A stretch of 64,000 nt of DNA from positions 1-64,000 of the forward strand of contig NZ_JACJTO010000018.1 of NCBI RefSeq assembly GCF_014698755.1, read 5' to 3'. The translations under genes were made by a program, and so were the position numbers. How positions within the stretch are numbered: position 1 is the first letter of the stretch; each line of letters begins with the position of its first letter. The DNA comes from Aphanizomenon flos-aquae FACHB-1287 (GTDB lineage Bacteria > Cyanobacteriota > Cyanobacteriia > Cyanobacteriales > Nostocaceae). Below the pieces are notes generated by a model. The model did no database searches. It was not told the DNA's origin and worked only from the letters and a program-made list of their open reading frames with translations. Below, piece by piece: positions 28,558 through 37,453 of this stretch.

Positions 28558-29106
28558 TTATTTTTGCTCCGCTGGTAAATTATTTAAGTAAGTATCAAAA
28601 TCAAACATGATATCATCAGTGTTAGAATTTTGATTCATAATTTCAGCGCCAGCTAGAGCTTGACGATTAAATAACCTATTAGCTACCTCTCTACCATTTG
28701 TACCTTGTCTGAGGGTAAATAGTAAATTGCCGGAGTTACAGACTGTGTTAGAGTCAATTCCAGAACAAATTACAGTTTCCTTGTTGACTATTCCAGAGGC
28801 GATTTTTTTCAGTGTACCATTATCGTAATTTCTTTGAAATCTTCTTGATACTTCCTGACATCGCTTTTTAGGGCTATATTTTAATGGAAACTGGTTTGAT
28901 ATCCAACCCATAATCTTACGGTTTTGACCGTCTTCTGTACGGGTAAAGGTGAAATATTGTCCACCTTCTGCGGCACAATAGAATTTATTACTTCCAGCGT
29001 AACTAGGTTGACCCATGGACGCAAGGCTTGCTAAGGCTGTTAATGACACTGTAGCAAATATTTGAGTCAATTTTGGGTATAGTTGATCAGATATTTTTGT
29101 GGCCAT
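28558..29106 (-). CDS. COP23 domain protein
   Basis: The 182-aa protein has a signal peptide (LTALASLASMGQPSYA) and a domain matching the circadian oscillating protein COP23 family: FYCAAEGGQYFTFTRT, paired cysteines (RCQEVSRRFQ, VICSG, VCNSGNLLFTLRQG). COP23 was described as a rhythmically made membrane-associated protein in unicellular cyanobacteria; its biochemical role is unknown. It leads a three-gene minus-strand unit with two trypsin-like proteases, a recurring association that suggests a protease partner or inhibitor role (inference). Confidence 0.85.
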   Translation of the reverse strand: MATKISDQLYPKLTQIFATVSLTALASLASMGQPSYAGSNKFYCAAEGGQYFTFTRTEDGQNRKIMGWISNQFPLKYSPKKRCQEVSRRFQRNYDNGTLKKIASGIVNKETVICSGIDSNTVCNSGNLLFTLRQGTNGREVANRLFNRQALAGAEIMNQNSNTDDIMFDFDTYLNNLPAEQK

Positions 29107-29191
29107 ATATTCAATTATTTGTGTGATTTCAATGATATTTTAACTCATAAGTAAGTATTAGGGAGTCAAGAATTTTCCTTTTGTCTATCCT

Positions 29192-30292
29192 CTAGAGTAA
29201 TGATAATTGCTCATTAGGAGGCTTAAAATCCATGTGTTGATATGCTGCTTTAGTCGCTATTCTCCCTCTTGGTGTCCGACTTAAATAACCTATTTGCATT
29301 AAATACGGTTCATAAACTTCTTCAATGGTTTGTGTATCTTCCCCAGTGGTAGCAGCAATGGTTTCTAAACCTACCGGACCACCATTAAAGTTTTCAATTA
29401 TTACACTGAGCATTTTTCTATCTGTCCAATCTAATCCACAGGGATCAACTTGAAATAGTTGTAATGCTTCTGCTGCTACAGTTTCATTAATTTCCGCAAA
29501 GGACTTTACTACCGCATAATCACGGACTCGTTTTAGTAATCTATTCGCAATTCTCGGCGTTCCTCGTGAACGTTTAGCTATTTCTGTAGCTCCATCTAGT
29601 TTAATTGCGGTTTGTAATAATTCAGCGGTACGAATAACAATCCTTGTCAGTTCCTCCACTTCATAAAAACGCAACTTTTGAATTAAGCCAAAGCGATCGC
29701 GTAAAGGAGAAGTTAAAGCTCCGACGCGAGTTGTCGCACCCACTAAGGTAAATTTAGATAAAGCTATACTTCTAATTCTGGCGCTAGGACCCTTACCCAC
29801 GGTAATATCTAAACGATAATCCTCCATTGCTGGATACAGAATCTCCTCTGTCATCCGTGATAAACGATGAATTTCATCTATAAATAACACATCGCCTGGT
29901 TTCAAATTTACCAATAACCCGACAATATCCCGTGGTCGTTCTAAAGCTGGAGCGCTGGTAATTTTACAATTTACCCCCATTTCTGACGCTAAAATCATGG
30001 CCATTGTGGTTTTCCCTAAACCTGGAGGTCCATACAATAGCAAATGATCCATAACTTCATCCCTAGATTTAGCCGCTTTAATCGCTATATCTAAAACATC
30101 CTTTAAATCCTTCTGGCCAATGTAATCAGCAAATCGTTGAGGACGAATACTCTCTTCTGGTTTTCCTTGTTCATTAATAGCAGCCGCTGATTGTAACAGA
30201 TTTTCTGTGGGAGGTACTTTGGCTAATTCCCGTTGTTTTTTTGCTTCTCCATTAGGTTCTGGAGACTGTTTTTTGGAGGAGATAATCGCCAT
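29192..30292 (-). CDS. ruvB: Holliday junction branch migration helicase RuvB
   Basis: RuvB drives branch migration with RuvA. This 366-aa AAA+ protein has Walker [10 protein letters not shown], Walker B DEIHRL, the sensor/arginine finger [18 protein letters not shown], and the C-terminal winged helix ([19 protein letters not shown] ... [13 protein letters not shown]). The first 45 residues are a polar extension usual in cyanobacteria. It is separated from ssb by a 317-bp spacer and from the COP23 gene by 85 bp. Confidence 0.97.
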   Translation of the reverse strand: MAIISSKKQSPEPNGEAKKQRELAKVPPTENLLQSAAAINEQGKPEESIRPQRFADYIGQKDLKDVLDIAIKAAKSRDEVMDHLLLYGPPGLGKTTMAMILASEMGVNCKITSAPALERPRDIVGLLVNLKPGDVLFIDEIHRLSRMTEEILYPAMEDYRLDITVGKGPSARIRSIALSKFTLVGATTRVGALTSPLRDRFGLIQKLRFYEVEELTRIVIRTAELLQTAIKLDGATEIAKRSRGTPRIANRLLKRVRDYAVVKSFAEINETVAAEALQLFQVDPCGLDWTDRKMLSVIIENFNGGPVGLETIAATTGEDTQTIEEVYEPYLMQIGYLSRTPRGRIATKAAYQHMDFKPPNEQLSLL

Positions 30293-30609
30293 AATTTTAG
30301 GAATTCAGAAGTACAGAAATGGGATATTCAGCAGTTCACAGGCAAGTTCAGTATAGGATATTTGCGGTTAGTTGAAAATACAGATACTATTTTAAAAATA
30401 TAAATATTTATTTCATTGTGTAAATTTACCAGTTATCTCTCTTTGGATAATTTCACCAATATAGCGACAATTATGGGATAATTAGCCGTATATAGCCCCA
30501 AATAAGGCATAGAGCGGTTAAGTATTTGATATCGCAGTTGAATACGATTAACCCCACTATGCTATCTTACCTTCATATTAGAGCAATTAACTACCCCATC
30601 CCTTGCTGA
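30293..30609. other. Spacer between ssb and ruvB
   Basis: AT-rich DNA with no supported gene. The ruvB promoter should lie here on the minus strand. No strong hairpin or repeat was recognised. Confidence 0.4.
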
Positions 30610-31146
30610 CTAAAATGGGATATCATCTGGATCTGGTTCTGGACCAACTCCTACAGGGGATGGAGACTGAACAGGTGCAGGGGGTTGGTATGTCGGTTGA
30701 GAGGCTGCTACCTGGGTAACTGGGGCTGATTGCGGGTGGTTTGATTCATAATTATTCGTAGGGACATAGTTTGACTGTGCTGCGGGCGGTTCATTGACCG
30801 ATGTGGTTCTCATCACTGCTGCTGGTGAACTGGTATAATTACCCTGTCCAATGGCGTGAATCTTTTGGACTGTCAATTCTGCGCGTTTTTCTTTAAATCC
30901 TTCGGGACGATCAATTGTATTCATGCCTAAGCGTCCTTCAATGATCACGCGATCGCCCTGATGATAACTTTGATGAATCTCTTTAGCTAAATTTCCCCAA
31001 CCTACGACTTTTAAAGGGTGGGAAGGATCATCCGGTTTTACTCCCGCTACATGAACAATCATTTCCGTAATTTCTAACCCATCTGGTGTATGACGCAGTT
31101 GGGGATCATCGTAAATTTCTGCCATTAAAATACAACTATTCATCAA
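30610..31146 (-). CDS. ssb: Single-stranded DNA-binding protein
   Basis: The OB fold spans about residues 1-105 (MNSCILMAEIYDDPQLRHTP ... KVVGWGNLAKEIHQSYHQGDRVIIEGRLGM). A Pro/Gln-rich linker leads to the acidic tip DPDDIPF, which docks repair enzymes. The start lies among M-M-N and either Met is possible. The gene is divergent from fba with its own upstream region. Confidence 0.93.
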   Translation of the reverse strand: MMNSCILMAEIYDDPQLRHTPDGLEITEMIVHVAGVKPDDPSHPLKVVGWGNLAKEIHQSYHQGDRVIIEGRLGMNTIDRPEGFKEKRAELTVQKIHAIGQGNYTSSPAAVMRTTSVNEPPAAQSNYVPTNNYESNHPQSAPVTQVAASQPTYQPPAPVQSPSPVGVGPEPDPDDIPF

Positions 31147-31401
31147 TTTCTCCTGATCCTTGATTTAATCCTATATATAACCTAGCCCTAGGCCCGCTCC
31201 AATACTTGGTATTGAATTAACTTAATTCTTACATAGATCGATCATGTCAGTCTACAAAGTTTTTCTAAATAGGCAACCACTACTAGTTATAATTTTCTGT
31301 AAGTTGAAAGAAACCTGAAGATGAGCGTAAAAATTACATTAAAATAAAGATTACGCTTCTATTAAATTGATCAGCTGATACCCAAATTAGGAGGAATATA
31401 T

Positions 31402-32475
31402 ATGGCGCTTGTACCTATGCGGTTGCTATTGGATCACGCTGCTGAACACGGTTATGGCATTCCCGCTTTTAACGTTAACAACTTGGAGCAGATTCAGGCA
31501 ATCATGAAAGCCGCGACTGAAACAGACAGTCCTGTGATTTTACAAGCTTCTCGCGGTGCTCGTAATTATGCAGGGGAGAACTTCTTGCGCCACCTGATTT
31601 TGGCGGCTGTAGAAACCTACCCGGAAATTCCCATTGTCATGCACCAAGATCATGGTAATGCTCCTTCTACCTGCTACTCAGCCATTAAGAACAACTTCAC
31701 CAGTGTCATGATGGATGGTTCTTTGGAAGCTGATGCTAAAACTCCTGCCAGCTTTGAATATAATGTTAAAGTTACCAGCGAAGTTGTCAACGTCGCTCAC
31801 TCTTTGGGTGTCAGCGTTGAAGGTGAATTGGGCTGTTTGGGTTCTCTAGAAACCGGCGCTGGTGAAGCTGAAGACGGTCATGGTTTTGAAGGTACTCTTG
31901 ACCATTCTCAACTATTAACTGACCCCGATGAAGCTGTTGACTTCGTAGAAGCAACTCAAGTAGATGCTTTGGCTGTTGCTATCGGTACTAGTCACGGTGC
32001 TTATAAGTTTACCCGCAAACCCACCGGCGAAATTTTAGCTATTAGCCGCATTGAAGAAATTCACCGTCGTTTACCTAATACCCATTTGGTTATGCACGGT
32101 TCTTCTTCTGTACCTGAAGATTTGTTGGCCCTAATTAACCAATATGGTGGCGAAATTCCTGAAACCTACGGTGTACCTGTGGAAGAAATCCAAAAAGGTA
32201 TTAAGAGTGGTGTACGCAAGGTAAATATTGACACTGATAATCGGTTAGCGATTACTGCGGCTGTGCGTGAAGCTTTGGCTGCTAATCCTAAGGAATTTGA
32301 TCCTCGTCACTTCCTCAAGCCTTCTATTAAATATATGCAAAAGGTTTGTGCTGACCGTTATGTACAATTCGGTACTGCTGGTAATGCAAGCAAAATTAAG
32401 CAAGTTTCTTTAGAAGATTTTGCTGCTAAGTATGCTAAGGGCGAATTAGTAATGAGAGCGGCTGCTAAAGTTTAA
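31402..32475 (+). CDS. fba: Class II fructose-1,6-bisphosphate aldolase
   Basis: A zinc-dependent aldolase of glycolysis and the Calvin cycle, the main aldolase type in cyanobacteria. The 357-aa protein has the metal ligands in VMHQDHGN and the GTSHGAYKF / VMHGSSS / [10 protein letters not shown] motifs. Codon use is that of a highly expressed gene, with GC-richer third positions than the neighbours. The start has AGGAGG about 9 nt upstream and a terminator follows the stop. Transcribed alone. Confidence 0.97.
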   Translation: MALVPMRLLLDHAAEHGYGIPAFNVNNLEQIQAIMKAATETDSPVILQASRGARNYAGENFLRHLILAAVETYPEIPIVMHQDHGNAPSTCYSAIKNNFTSVMMDGSLEADAKTPASFEYNVKVTSEVVNVAHSLGVSVEGELGCLGSLETGAGEAEDGHGFEGTLDHSQLLTDPDEAVDFVEATQVDALAVAIGTSHGAYKFTRKPTGEILAISRIEEIHRRLPNTHLVMHGSSSVPEDLLALINQYGGEIPETYGVPVEEIQKGIKSGVRKVNIDTDNRLAITAAVREALAANPKEFDPRHFLKPSIKYMQKVCADRYVQFGTAGNASKIKQVSLEDFAAKYAKGELVMRAAAKV

Positions 32476-32521
32476 TTTAGCACCCTAAGGGTTAGGGTAA
32501 TTAATATTACTCTACACGAAT

Positions 32522-32553
32522 AAACCGGGTAGCGTTAAAGTTCCCCGGTTTTT
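32522..32553 (+). terminator. Rho-independent terminator of fba
   Basis: AAACCGGG pairs with CCCGGTTT (8 bp, 14-nt loop) and is followed by TT and an AT-rich stretch. It lies 46 bp after the fba stop. Confidence 0.85.
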
Positions 32554-32576
32554 ATTAATTAATGTGCTATAGTTAA

Positions 32577-32894
32577 TTAATGGCATAAATAAAGCTCTCT
32601 GTTAAGAATACCTTGTCTAAATTGGAAAAAGCCTTGATTTGTAGGTTGGGTTGAAGCATAAAACCCAACATGAGCAATGATTGATAAATTTGTTGGCAAA
32701 AAAGGCCAAAAAATAGGGGAAAGTTGAACTTTTCCCCCGTTGCTGTTATGATGATCATTTGGCTGTTGATTTTCTTTGAGTTTCTTTCTGAGCATCTGTC
32801 TTTGTTTTTTTAGTTGCCGTTTTCTCGCAGAACCACCTCGGCCTTTGTCGTTTCTGCCTTCTTGACGTGGGGACTCCCAGCGTTTAAGCTGCAT
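32577..32894 (-). CDS. Basic hypothetical protein
   Basis: The first 45 residues are strongly basic (RWESPRQEGRNDKGRGGSAR, then RKRQLKKQRQMLRKKLKEN), as in small nucleic-acid-binding proteins. The second half overlaps a dispersed AACCCAAC/GTTGGGTT inverted repeat and looks unlike a conserved domain, so the original C-terminus may be shorter. I start at MQLKRWE because a strong promoter lies 35-63 bp upstream and would exclude the earlier ATG from the mRNA. The leader is about 25 nt with no Shine-Dalgarno. Family not recognised. Confidence 0.45.
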   Translation of the reverse strand: MQLKRWESPRQEGRNDKGRGGSARKRQLKKQRQMLRKKLKENQQPNDHHNSNGGKVQLSPIFWPFLPTNLSIIAHVGFYASTQPTNQGFFQFRQGILNRELYLCH

Positions 32895-32928
32895 GGTTTT
32901 TGTGGATAAAATTTCACAGTCTACCAAT

Positions 32929-32957
32929 ATTATAGCATAGTTTTTATTTCATGTCTA
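32929..32957 (-). promoter_or_regulatory. Near-consensus promoter (TAGACA - 17 - TATAAT)
   Basis: Read on the minus strand, TAGACA (32952-32957) and TATAAT (32929-32934) are 17 bp apart, with TGC before the -10 (extended type). Transcription would begin near 32922, just ahead of the basic small-protein gene. Confidence 0.65.
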
Positions 32958-32990
32958 CTGCATTTTCCGTCATTTTTGGCTGTCATAGTT

Positions 32991-33791
32991 TTAACCTTGC
33001 TGGATATAACTATGCAACATAACTAAGGTTTCCGCTAATTGACTCAAACGGTTTTCTATGCTTTGTTTTCTTCCTAACAATTGTCGTAATCTTTGGTGAC
33101 GAGCGATCGCTATACTCACACTAGGGACTTGTTCGACAGGACAGGGGCGCGACCATACCTGACCAACCGCATCTAATCCACATAGTTTATAGTCAGTATG
33201 TAGCATTTTAGATGATTCTTTTTCGTCATTGGCGCAAATTTCTTCTATATAGTTCATTAACCGAGCTACTTCAGCATGGCGGAGAGTAGCTGTTCCAACT
33301 GTTTCTGATTCTTGGACATTAGATTCTAACCAACCATCAATAATTTGTCCTTCCAAGTAAATATTCTGAATTTGCTGTACTATTTTTTGCAGTTCTATCT
33401 GCCAGCTCGCAACTTTTTCTTGAATTTCTTGGAGCATATTCATGGCCAGCGCTGGATTAGCGCAGTGACGATGATTACTAAAGGAAGGAGTTTTAAATTT
33501 GGGAAGAGTTGGGGTTTTTTCTCCATTCCTTTGGGACGGAAAAACTGGGACTGAATCATGGTGAGGAAAATTTATTTCCTCTGCAGTTACAGAACTTTCT
33601 TGATCTGTATCTAAATTGGTATTATGGACTTCTTCCCTACCTTGAGAACTTTCTGTAGATTCCTGGGGACGAACACTAATGCGAAAGGAGAAAGAGCGTT
33701 TTGTTTCCTCACCTATTTCTGTGATGGTATCATCATTACGAGTTTTCAAATCATGTAGCGTGGCCTCTATTCGTTTTAGTCCTGCTTTCAT
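32991..33791 (-). CDS. Conserved hypothetical coiled-coil protein
   Basis: A 266-aa protein without signal peptide or membrane segment. The N-terminal 110 residues are polar and Ser/Glu-rich. The C-terminal half is helical (MNMLQEIQEKVASWQIELQ; ATLRHAEVARLMNYIEEIC; SIENRLSQLAETLVML) and contains a CGLDAVGQVW segment. No family is recognised and no catalytic motif is seen. It is divergent from cobU by about 140 bp. Confidence 0.6.
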   Translation of the reverse strand: MKAGLKRIEATLHDLKTRNDDTITEIGEETKRSFSFRISVRPQESTESSQGREEVHNTNLDTDQESSVTAEEINFPHHDSVPVFPSQRNGEKTPTLPKFKTPSFSNHRHCANPALAMNMLQEIQEKVASWQIELQKIVQQIQNIYLEGQIIDGWLESNVQESETVGTATLRHAEVARLMNYIEEICANDEKESSKMLHTDYKLCGLDAVGQVWSRPCPVEQVPSVSIAIARHQRLRQLLGRKQSIENRLSQLAETLVMLHSYIQQG

Positions 33792-33932
33792 AAAAATATC
33801 CTAGAATTTATGGTCTTGGCCAAGAAAGAATTCAGAACCACAGACGGAATTTTTCTCAAATTGGTAAATTTAGTTGGCTTTCCCGTGGGGATACTTTATT
33901 TAACTTGTGTATTCTTCCTTTTTAAACATTAT

Positions 33933-34517
33933 ATGATGAGTAAAGTGATTTTGGTGACAGGTGCAGCCCGTTCTGGTAAAAGTGAATGGGCAGAGGATTT
34001 GGCAATAAACTCGCAAAAAACTGTGGTGTACATTGCCACAGCTAGACAAAATCCAGATGATTTAGAATGGCAGCAGCGGATTCAAAAACATCAACAGCGC
34101 CGTCCTCCAGATTGGATAACTCTCTCTGTACCTGTAGAATTGACTGCTACTTTAGCTCAATCTCAGCCGAATACTTGCCTGTTGGTTGATTCTTTAGGAA
34201 CTTGGGTGGCTAATTTTCTGGAAGATGATGATCTAGATTGGGAAAATAGAATAATAGAGTTCTTAAATATTTTACCGTTAGTTGAGGCTGATATTATATT
34301 TGTGGCGGAAGAAACTGGTTGGGGTGTAGTTCCAGCTTATCCTCTGGGGCGCAAATTCCGTGACCGTCTGGGGGCTTTAGTTCGACAATTAGGGAGAATT
34401 TGTGAACCTGTTTATTTAGTTGTAGGTGGTCATGTTCTCAATTTGAGTTTATTGGCTGTACCGTTACCAGTACCGCGCAGTTCGGTGTATGGTCTATTTA
34501 ATAATGATGATTCCTAA
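33933..34517 (+). CDS. cobU: Adenosylcobinamide kinase / guanylyltransferase
   Basis: CobU phosphorylates adenosylcobinamide and then adds GMP, late in cobalamin assembly. The 194-aa core has P-loop TGAARSGKSEWAE, VDSLGTWVAN and the GWGVVPAYPLGRKFRDRLG signature. The frame is open 41 codons further upstream, but that part is unlike CobU and contains a hydrophobic stretch. The ATG at M-M-S-K-V gives the usual length. Together with cobW and cobK it shows that this organism makes or salvages cobalamin-type cofactors. Confidence 0.93.
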   Translation: MMSKVILVTGAARSGKSEWAEDLAINSQKTVVYIATARQNPDDLEWQQRIQKHQQRRPPDWITLSVPVELTATLAQSQPNTCLLVDSLGTWVANFLEDDDLDWENRIIEFLNILPLVEADIIFVAEETGWGVVPAYPLGRKFRDRLGALVRQLGRICEPVYLVVGGHVLNLSLLAVPLPVPRSSVYGLFNNDDS

Positions 34518-34551
34518 TTAAGCTGCTGTGCATTTGACTTGTATAAGTCTA

Positions 34552-34568
34552 GCGGGCAAGAAGCCCGC
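34552..34568. repeat. Short GC-rich hairpin after cobU
   Basis: GCGGGC-AAGAA-GCCCGC, a perfect 6-bp stem. It is the common cyanobacterial 'gcgggcaagaagcccgc' element. There is no T-run after it. Confidence 0.6.
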
Positions 34569-34622
34569 ACCACAAGCCCTAACTATTTTAGGATTATTAA
34601 CTTTAGCGGCGTAACAGCTTAA

Positions 34623-34991
34623 TTACAACTTTTGCATATTGTGACTAACAGGATCAAAATTTCTAGGAAATTTCGTGCTTTCATCGTAATATGCACCATG
34701 TAAATTCGCTCCATATAATTTAGTGTAATGCAGTTTAGTACCTCGCAGATTCGCTTCAGTGAGATTGACACCAGATAGATTTGCTCTAGTTAAATTTGCC
34801 TGTGCTAAATTTGCCCTACTTAAATCTGCTCCCCAAAGTTTAGCCTTAGCTAAATTAGCCTCGCTTAGATCTGCTCCCCATAAATTAATTCCTGGTAAAT
34901 AGACATTAATTAATTTAGCTTTGATTAAATTAGCAGAAACAAAATATCTTTGACCTGCAAGATAACGCCGTTTTAGTTCCTCAGTTTCCAT
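34623..34991 (-). CDS. Pentapeptide repeat protein
   Basis: The 122-aa protein is built of A(N/D)LxX repeats from about residue 22 to 100 (GADLSEANLAKAKLWGADLS, ANLAQANLTRANLSGVNL), which fold into a right-handed beta-helix. The N-terminus ELKRRYLAGQRYF is helical. Cyanobacteria encode dozens of such proteins, mostly of unknown role. No signal peptide is visible, so it is probably cytoplasmic. Transcribed alone. Confidence 0.92.
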   Translation of the reverse strand: METEELKRRYLAGQRYFVSANLIKAKLINVYLPGINLWGADLSEANLAKAKLWGADLSRANLAQANLTRANLSGVNLTEANLRGTKLHYTKLYGANLHGAYYDESTKFPRNFDPVSHNMQKL

Positions 34992-35148
34992 ATCTAATTA
35001 AGCCACAAAACCTCTATCTCCACAATACTTCCTAAGTTATTGATTGGCGTTTTGTGACCATCAAAATTTTTGCCCATATAAAACTAAACTGTATTATTAG
35101 ACACAATTAAGTTAATAATACTTATGCAAATGTAACTATTTTACATAT

Positions 35149-35180
35149 AAAAAACGCCTGAGTTGTTTAACCCAAGCGTT
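35149..35180 (-). terminator. Minus-strand terminator-like hairpin
   Basis: On the minus strand AACGCTTGGGTT pairs with AACTCAGGCGTT (12 bp with G-U pairs, 4-nt loop) and ends in a run of six T. No annotated gene ends here, which hints at an unrecognised minus-strand transcript from the right. Confidence 0.6.
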
Positions 35181-35196
35181 TCCCCGTATAACTTTT

Positions 35197-35297
35197 TACC
35201 AATTCACTATTTTTGTGACATTTAAAACCCGCAACTAAGATAACAAAAAGTATAAATAGTGCTAAGGAACTTGTAACAAATATAAAGTGAATTGGTA
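35197..35297. mobile_element. MITE-like element with TA-flanked inverted ends
   Basis: TACCAATTCACT at the left and AGTGAATTGGTA at the right are perfect inverted repeats. The similarity continues inwards (TTTTTGTGACA versus the reverse of TGTAACAAATAT). The 101-bp size and TA at both ends are typical of Tc1/IS630-type MITEs. No internal gene is expected. Confidence 0.6.
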
Positions 35298-35688
35298 TCA
35301 CTCCTTGCATTCACTAAAGATATCTCTTTTAAAGTGAAATAGCTAGTGTAGAGAGTGACACTTTCTTGACTGAACACTAGTTAAATATAAACCCTGGCAA
35401 ATAGTAGCTAATAAAACACTAATAAGCAGCAAGTAGCAGGTATTTTTATAGTAAAAACGCGCATATTATCAGTATGGTTATAGTAGTTGAAGTTTAACCA
35501 TGCTGATTGTCAACGATAAAAATGATCAAATGCTAATATCTGTAGTCGCAGTTACAGCTTTAACAGGAATTAAATAATTAATCTGAGAATACTGATTTTC
35601 TGAGAATTTTCTGAGCTAAAATGGAGCTAGTGGGGTCATCTCTGGTAGTAAATTCTTTAAATTGCACATTTACACAACTCCAGCGAAA

Positions 35689-36027
35689 ATGTCTCAAGAA
35701 CCTCAAAAGTCACCTCAAATCCAAGAACTAATTGGACTGAAACCACAACACTTTGCTGACCTAATTAGAGCCGCACAATTAATTTTTGATCCGACTGCGG
35801 GGGTTACTGGTAGAAATGTCAGAATTAATTGGGAAGATTTTGGTATTCCTCAAAATATAGAGGATAATCTCAGAATTCTTGGTGAAGAATTTCAATATGC
35901 TTCTCCCCATGTTCCTGTTGATTTTATTTGGGGTAAGTTAACTACAGAAACTCGAATTTGGTTTCTGGAAAATAAGGAGCAATTATGGCAGTTTGAAGAA
36001 ATTTTACCTGCACTTGACGAAGATTAA
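35689..36027 (+). CDS. Hypothetical protein (112 aa)
   Basis: A small soluble protein with an alpha/beta look: KSPQIQELIGLKPQHFADLI, then GVTGRNVRINWEDFGIPQNI and an acidic C-terminus (EEILPALDED). No family or motif is recognised. I start at ATG (MSQEPQ); the frame is open to an earlier TTG without a ribosome site. It lies upstream of an exported protein gene with a strong hairpin between them. Confidence 0.55.
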   Translation: MSQEPQKSPQIQELIGLKPQHFADLIRAAQLIFDPTAGVTGRNVRINWEDFGIPQNIEDNLRILGEEFQYASPHVPVDFIWGKLTTETRIWFLENKEQLWQFEEILPALDED

Positions 36028-36049
36028 CTATTGCCAAAAACACTTTTTT

Positions 36050-36080
36050 AAGTAGGATATATAAATTTTATATCCTACTT
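36050..36080. repeat. Perfect 12-bp inverted repeat
   Basis: AAGTAGGATATA and TATATCCTACTT with a 7-nt loop fill the gap between two plus-strand genes. The T-run lies on the 5' side, so it is not a standard terminator. The arm begins with the same AAGTAGG as the MITE-like family end. Confidence 0.65.
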
Positions 36081-36098
36081 ATTTACCAGAAAAAATTT

Positions 36099-36626
36099 AT
36101 GGAAATTATAAATTCTCGGGTTTTATTGGTTTCGTTGTCTTTGATATTTCCCATGATAGATCCAGTTGTTAATAAGCCTGTAATGGCTTTAGTTGCTAGG
36201 ACAATAAATGATAATCAGTCAATTATTAATCAGCAAATATTCGTTAATAAAAGTGAATTTGGGGTTAGGATAATTAATTCATCAGGAAAGGTCAATTTTT
36301 TCCCAACAACTAAAGTTCCCTTAAAAGAAGGTGATGCTTATGGTTGGAGAATTACAATTGATAACTATCAAGGTGAAGTAAAATGGCGTGAAGTTTTGAC
36401 CTTACCAAAATATCCAGAAACTTGGATAACAGAAGATCATAAAAATTTCTCAATATCAGCAGATGGAAAAACAGCGATTTCTCAGCGCACAGTAATACCT
36501 ATTAATGGTGTAATTGAAAATTTTTGGACTATTTCTCCTGGAGATCCTTTGGGTAAACATCAAATAGAAGTTTATATTGATGAACGTCTAATTGGTACTT
36601 TTGTATTTGAAATAGTTCCATTTTAA
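36099..36626 (+). CDS. Exported hypothetical protein (175 aa)
   Basis: An N-terminal hydrophobic signal (VLLVSLSLIFPMI) is followed by a beta-rich domain: FGVRIINSSGKVNFFPTTKV, AYGWRITID, PGDPLGKHQIEVYIDERLIG, ending FVFEIVPF. The arrangement suggests an immunoglobulin-like periplasmic domain. I do not recognise a named family with certainty. The signal cleavage site is not obvious. Transcribed just ahead of an NAD(P)-binding protein. Confidence 0.6.
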   Translation: MEIINSRVLLVSLSLIFPMIDPVVNKPVMALVARTINDNQSIINQQIFVNKSEFGVRIINSSGKVNFFPTTKVPLKEGDAYGWRITIDNYQGEVKWREVLTLPKYPETWITEDHKNFSISADGKTAISQRTVIPINGVIENFWTISPGDPLGKHQIEVYIDERLIGTFVFEIVPF

Positions 36627-36678
36627 AATGACAGTTTTGTGCTAAATATAAACATAGTATCTTTTTTGTAGACTAATT

Positions 36679-37359
36679 ATGTCAATCTCATCTTACATTT
36701 TTCTAGCTGGTGCTAGTCGCGGTGTTGGTCAAGAAATCGCTAAATATTTGACAGCACAACAAATTCAGGTTAAGGCACTCTTAAGAACAGAATCCGCTGC
36801 TATGGAACTAAAAGCAATGGGTATTCATCCAACTTTAGGAGATGCCTTAAATATAACTGATGTTGAACAGGCAATTTTAGGAAATGAACCTATTAAAGCT
36901 GTTATCAGTACATTAGGAGGCTTACCTACGGATGATATTAAACCTGATTATATTGGCAATAAAAACCTCATTGATGTGGCAATTAAAGCAGGAGTTCAAA
37001 AGTTTATTTTGGTGACTTCTATCGGTAGTGGTAATAGTGTTGTAGCTTTACCTCCTCAAGCTTTAGAAGTTCTCAAACCAGTTTTAATTGAAAAGGAAAA
37101 AGCCGAACAATATTTAATTTCCAGCGGACTTAACTATACAATTATTCGTCCTGGTGGTTTAAAATCAGAACCGGCAACCAACAACGGAATTATTACCGAA
37201 AATCATCGAATTGTTGGTACTATTCATCGTGCGGATGTTGCCCAATTAGTTTGTCGCTGTTTACATTCTGCTGATACTAATAATAAGATCTTCTCCGCCG
37301 TAGATCGAAATATGATATATCCAGGATTACCGGAGTTTGTGGAATTTAATTTAGATTAA
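36679..37359 (+). CDS. Atypical SDR (NAD(P)-binding) protein
   Basis: This 226-aa Rossmann protein starts with FLAGASRGVGQEIAKYL. It has the NmrA/SDR_a5-like features GDALNITDVEQAI, KAVISTLGG, FILVTSIGSGNS and NYTIIRPGGLKSEPAT, and lacks the classical YxxxK. Relatives act in photosystem assembly or as redox sensors, and the role here is open. It could share a transcript with the exported protein gene 53 bp upstream. Confidence 0.85.
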   Translation: MSISSYIFLAGASRGVGQEIAKYLTAQQIQVKALLRTESAAMELKAMGIHPTLGDALNITDVEQAILGNEPIKAVISTLGGLPTDDIKPDYIGNKNLIDVAIKAGVQKFILVTSIGSGNSVVALPPQALEVLKPVLIEKEKAEQYLISSGLNYTIIRPGGLKSEPATNNGIITENHRIVGTIHRADVAQLVCRCLHSADTNNKIFSAVDRNMIYPGLPEFVEFNLD

Positions 37360-37453
37360 TTAGGTACTACGACACTAATCTAAAGCAACAATTAATAAAG
37401 CAGATGAAATTGGGTTTTCAGGTGTTTTTAATAAGTGGTTAATTTCTACCATT

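Larger units (their letters stand above)
34992..35688. other. 700-bp spacer with MITE-like element and minus-strand hairpin
   Basis: It contains a 101-bp inverted-repeat element, a terminator-like hairpin pointing left, and a 47-aa minus-strand frame (35167-35310: MQGVIPIHFIFVTSSLALFI, then a polar tail). That frame runs through the element, so it may be an accident of the repeat. The right part holds only AT-rich DNA. Confidence 0.4.

Noticed and set aside
33810-33932. 41-codon N-terminal extension of CobU
   Set aside because: Unlike any CobU, and the P-loop follows the internal ATG at the usual distance.
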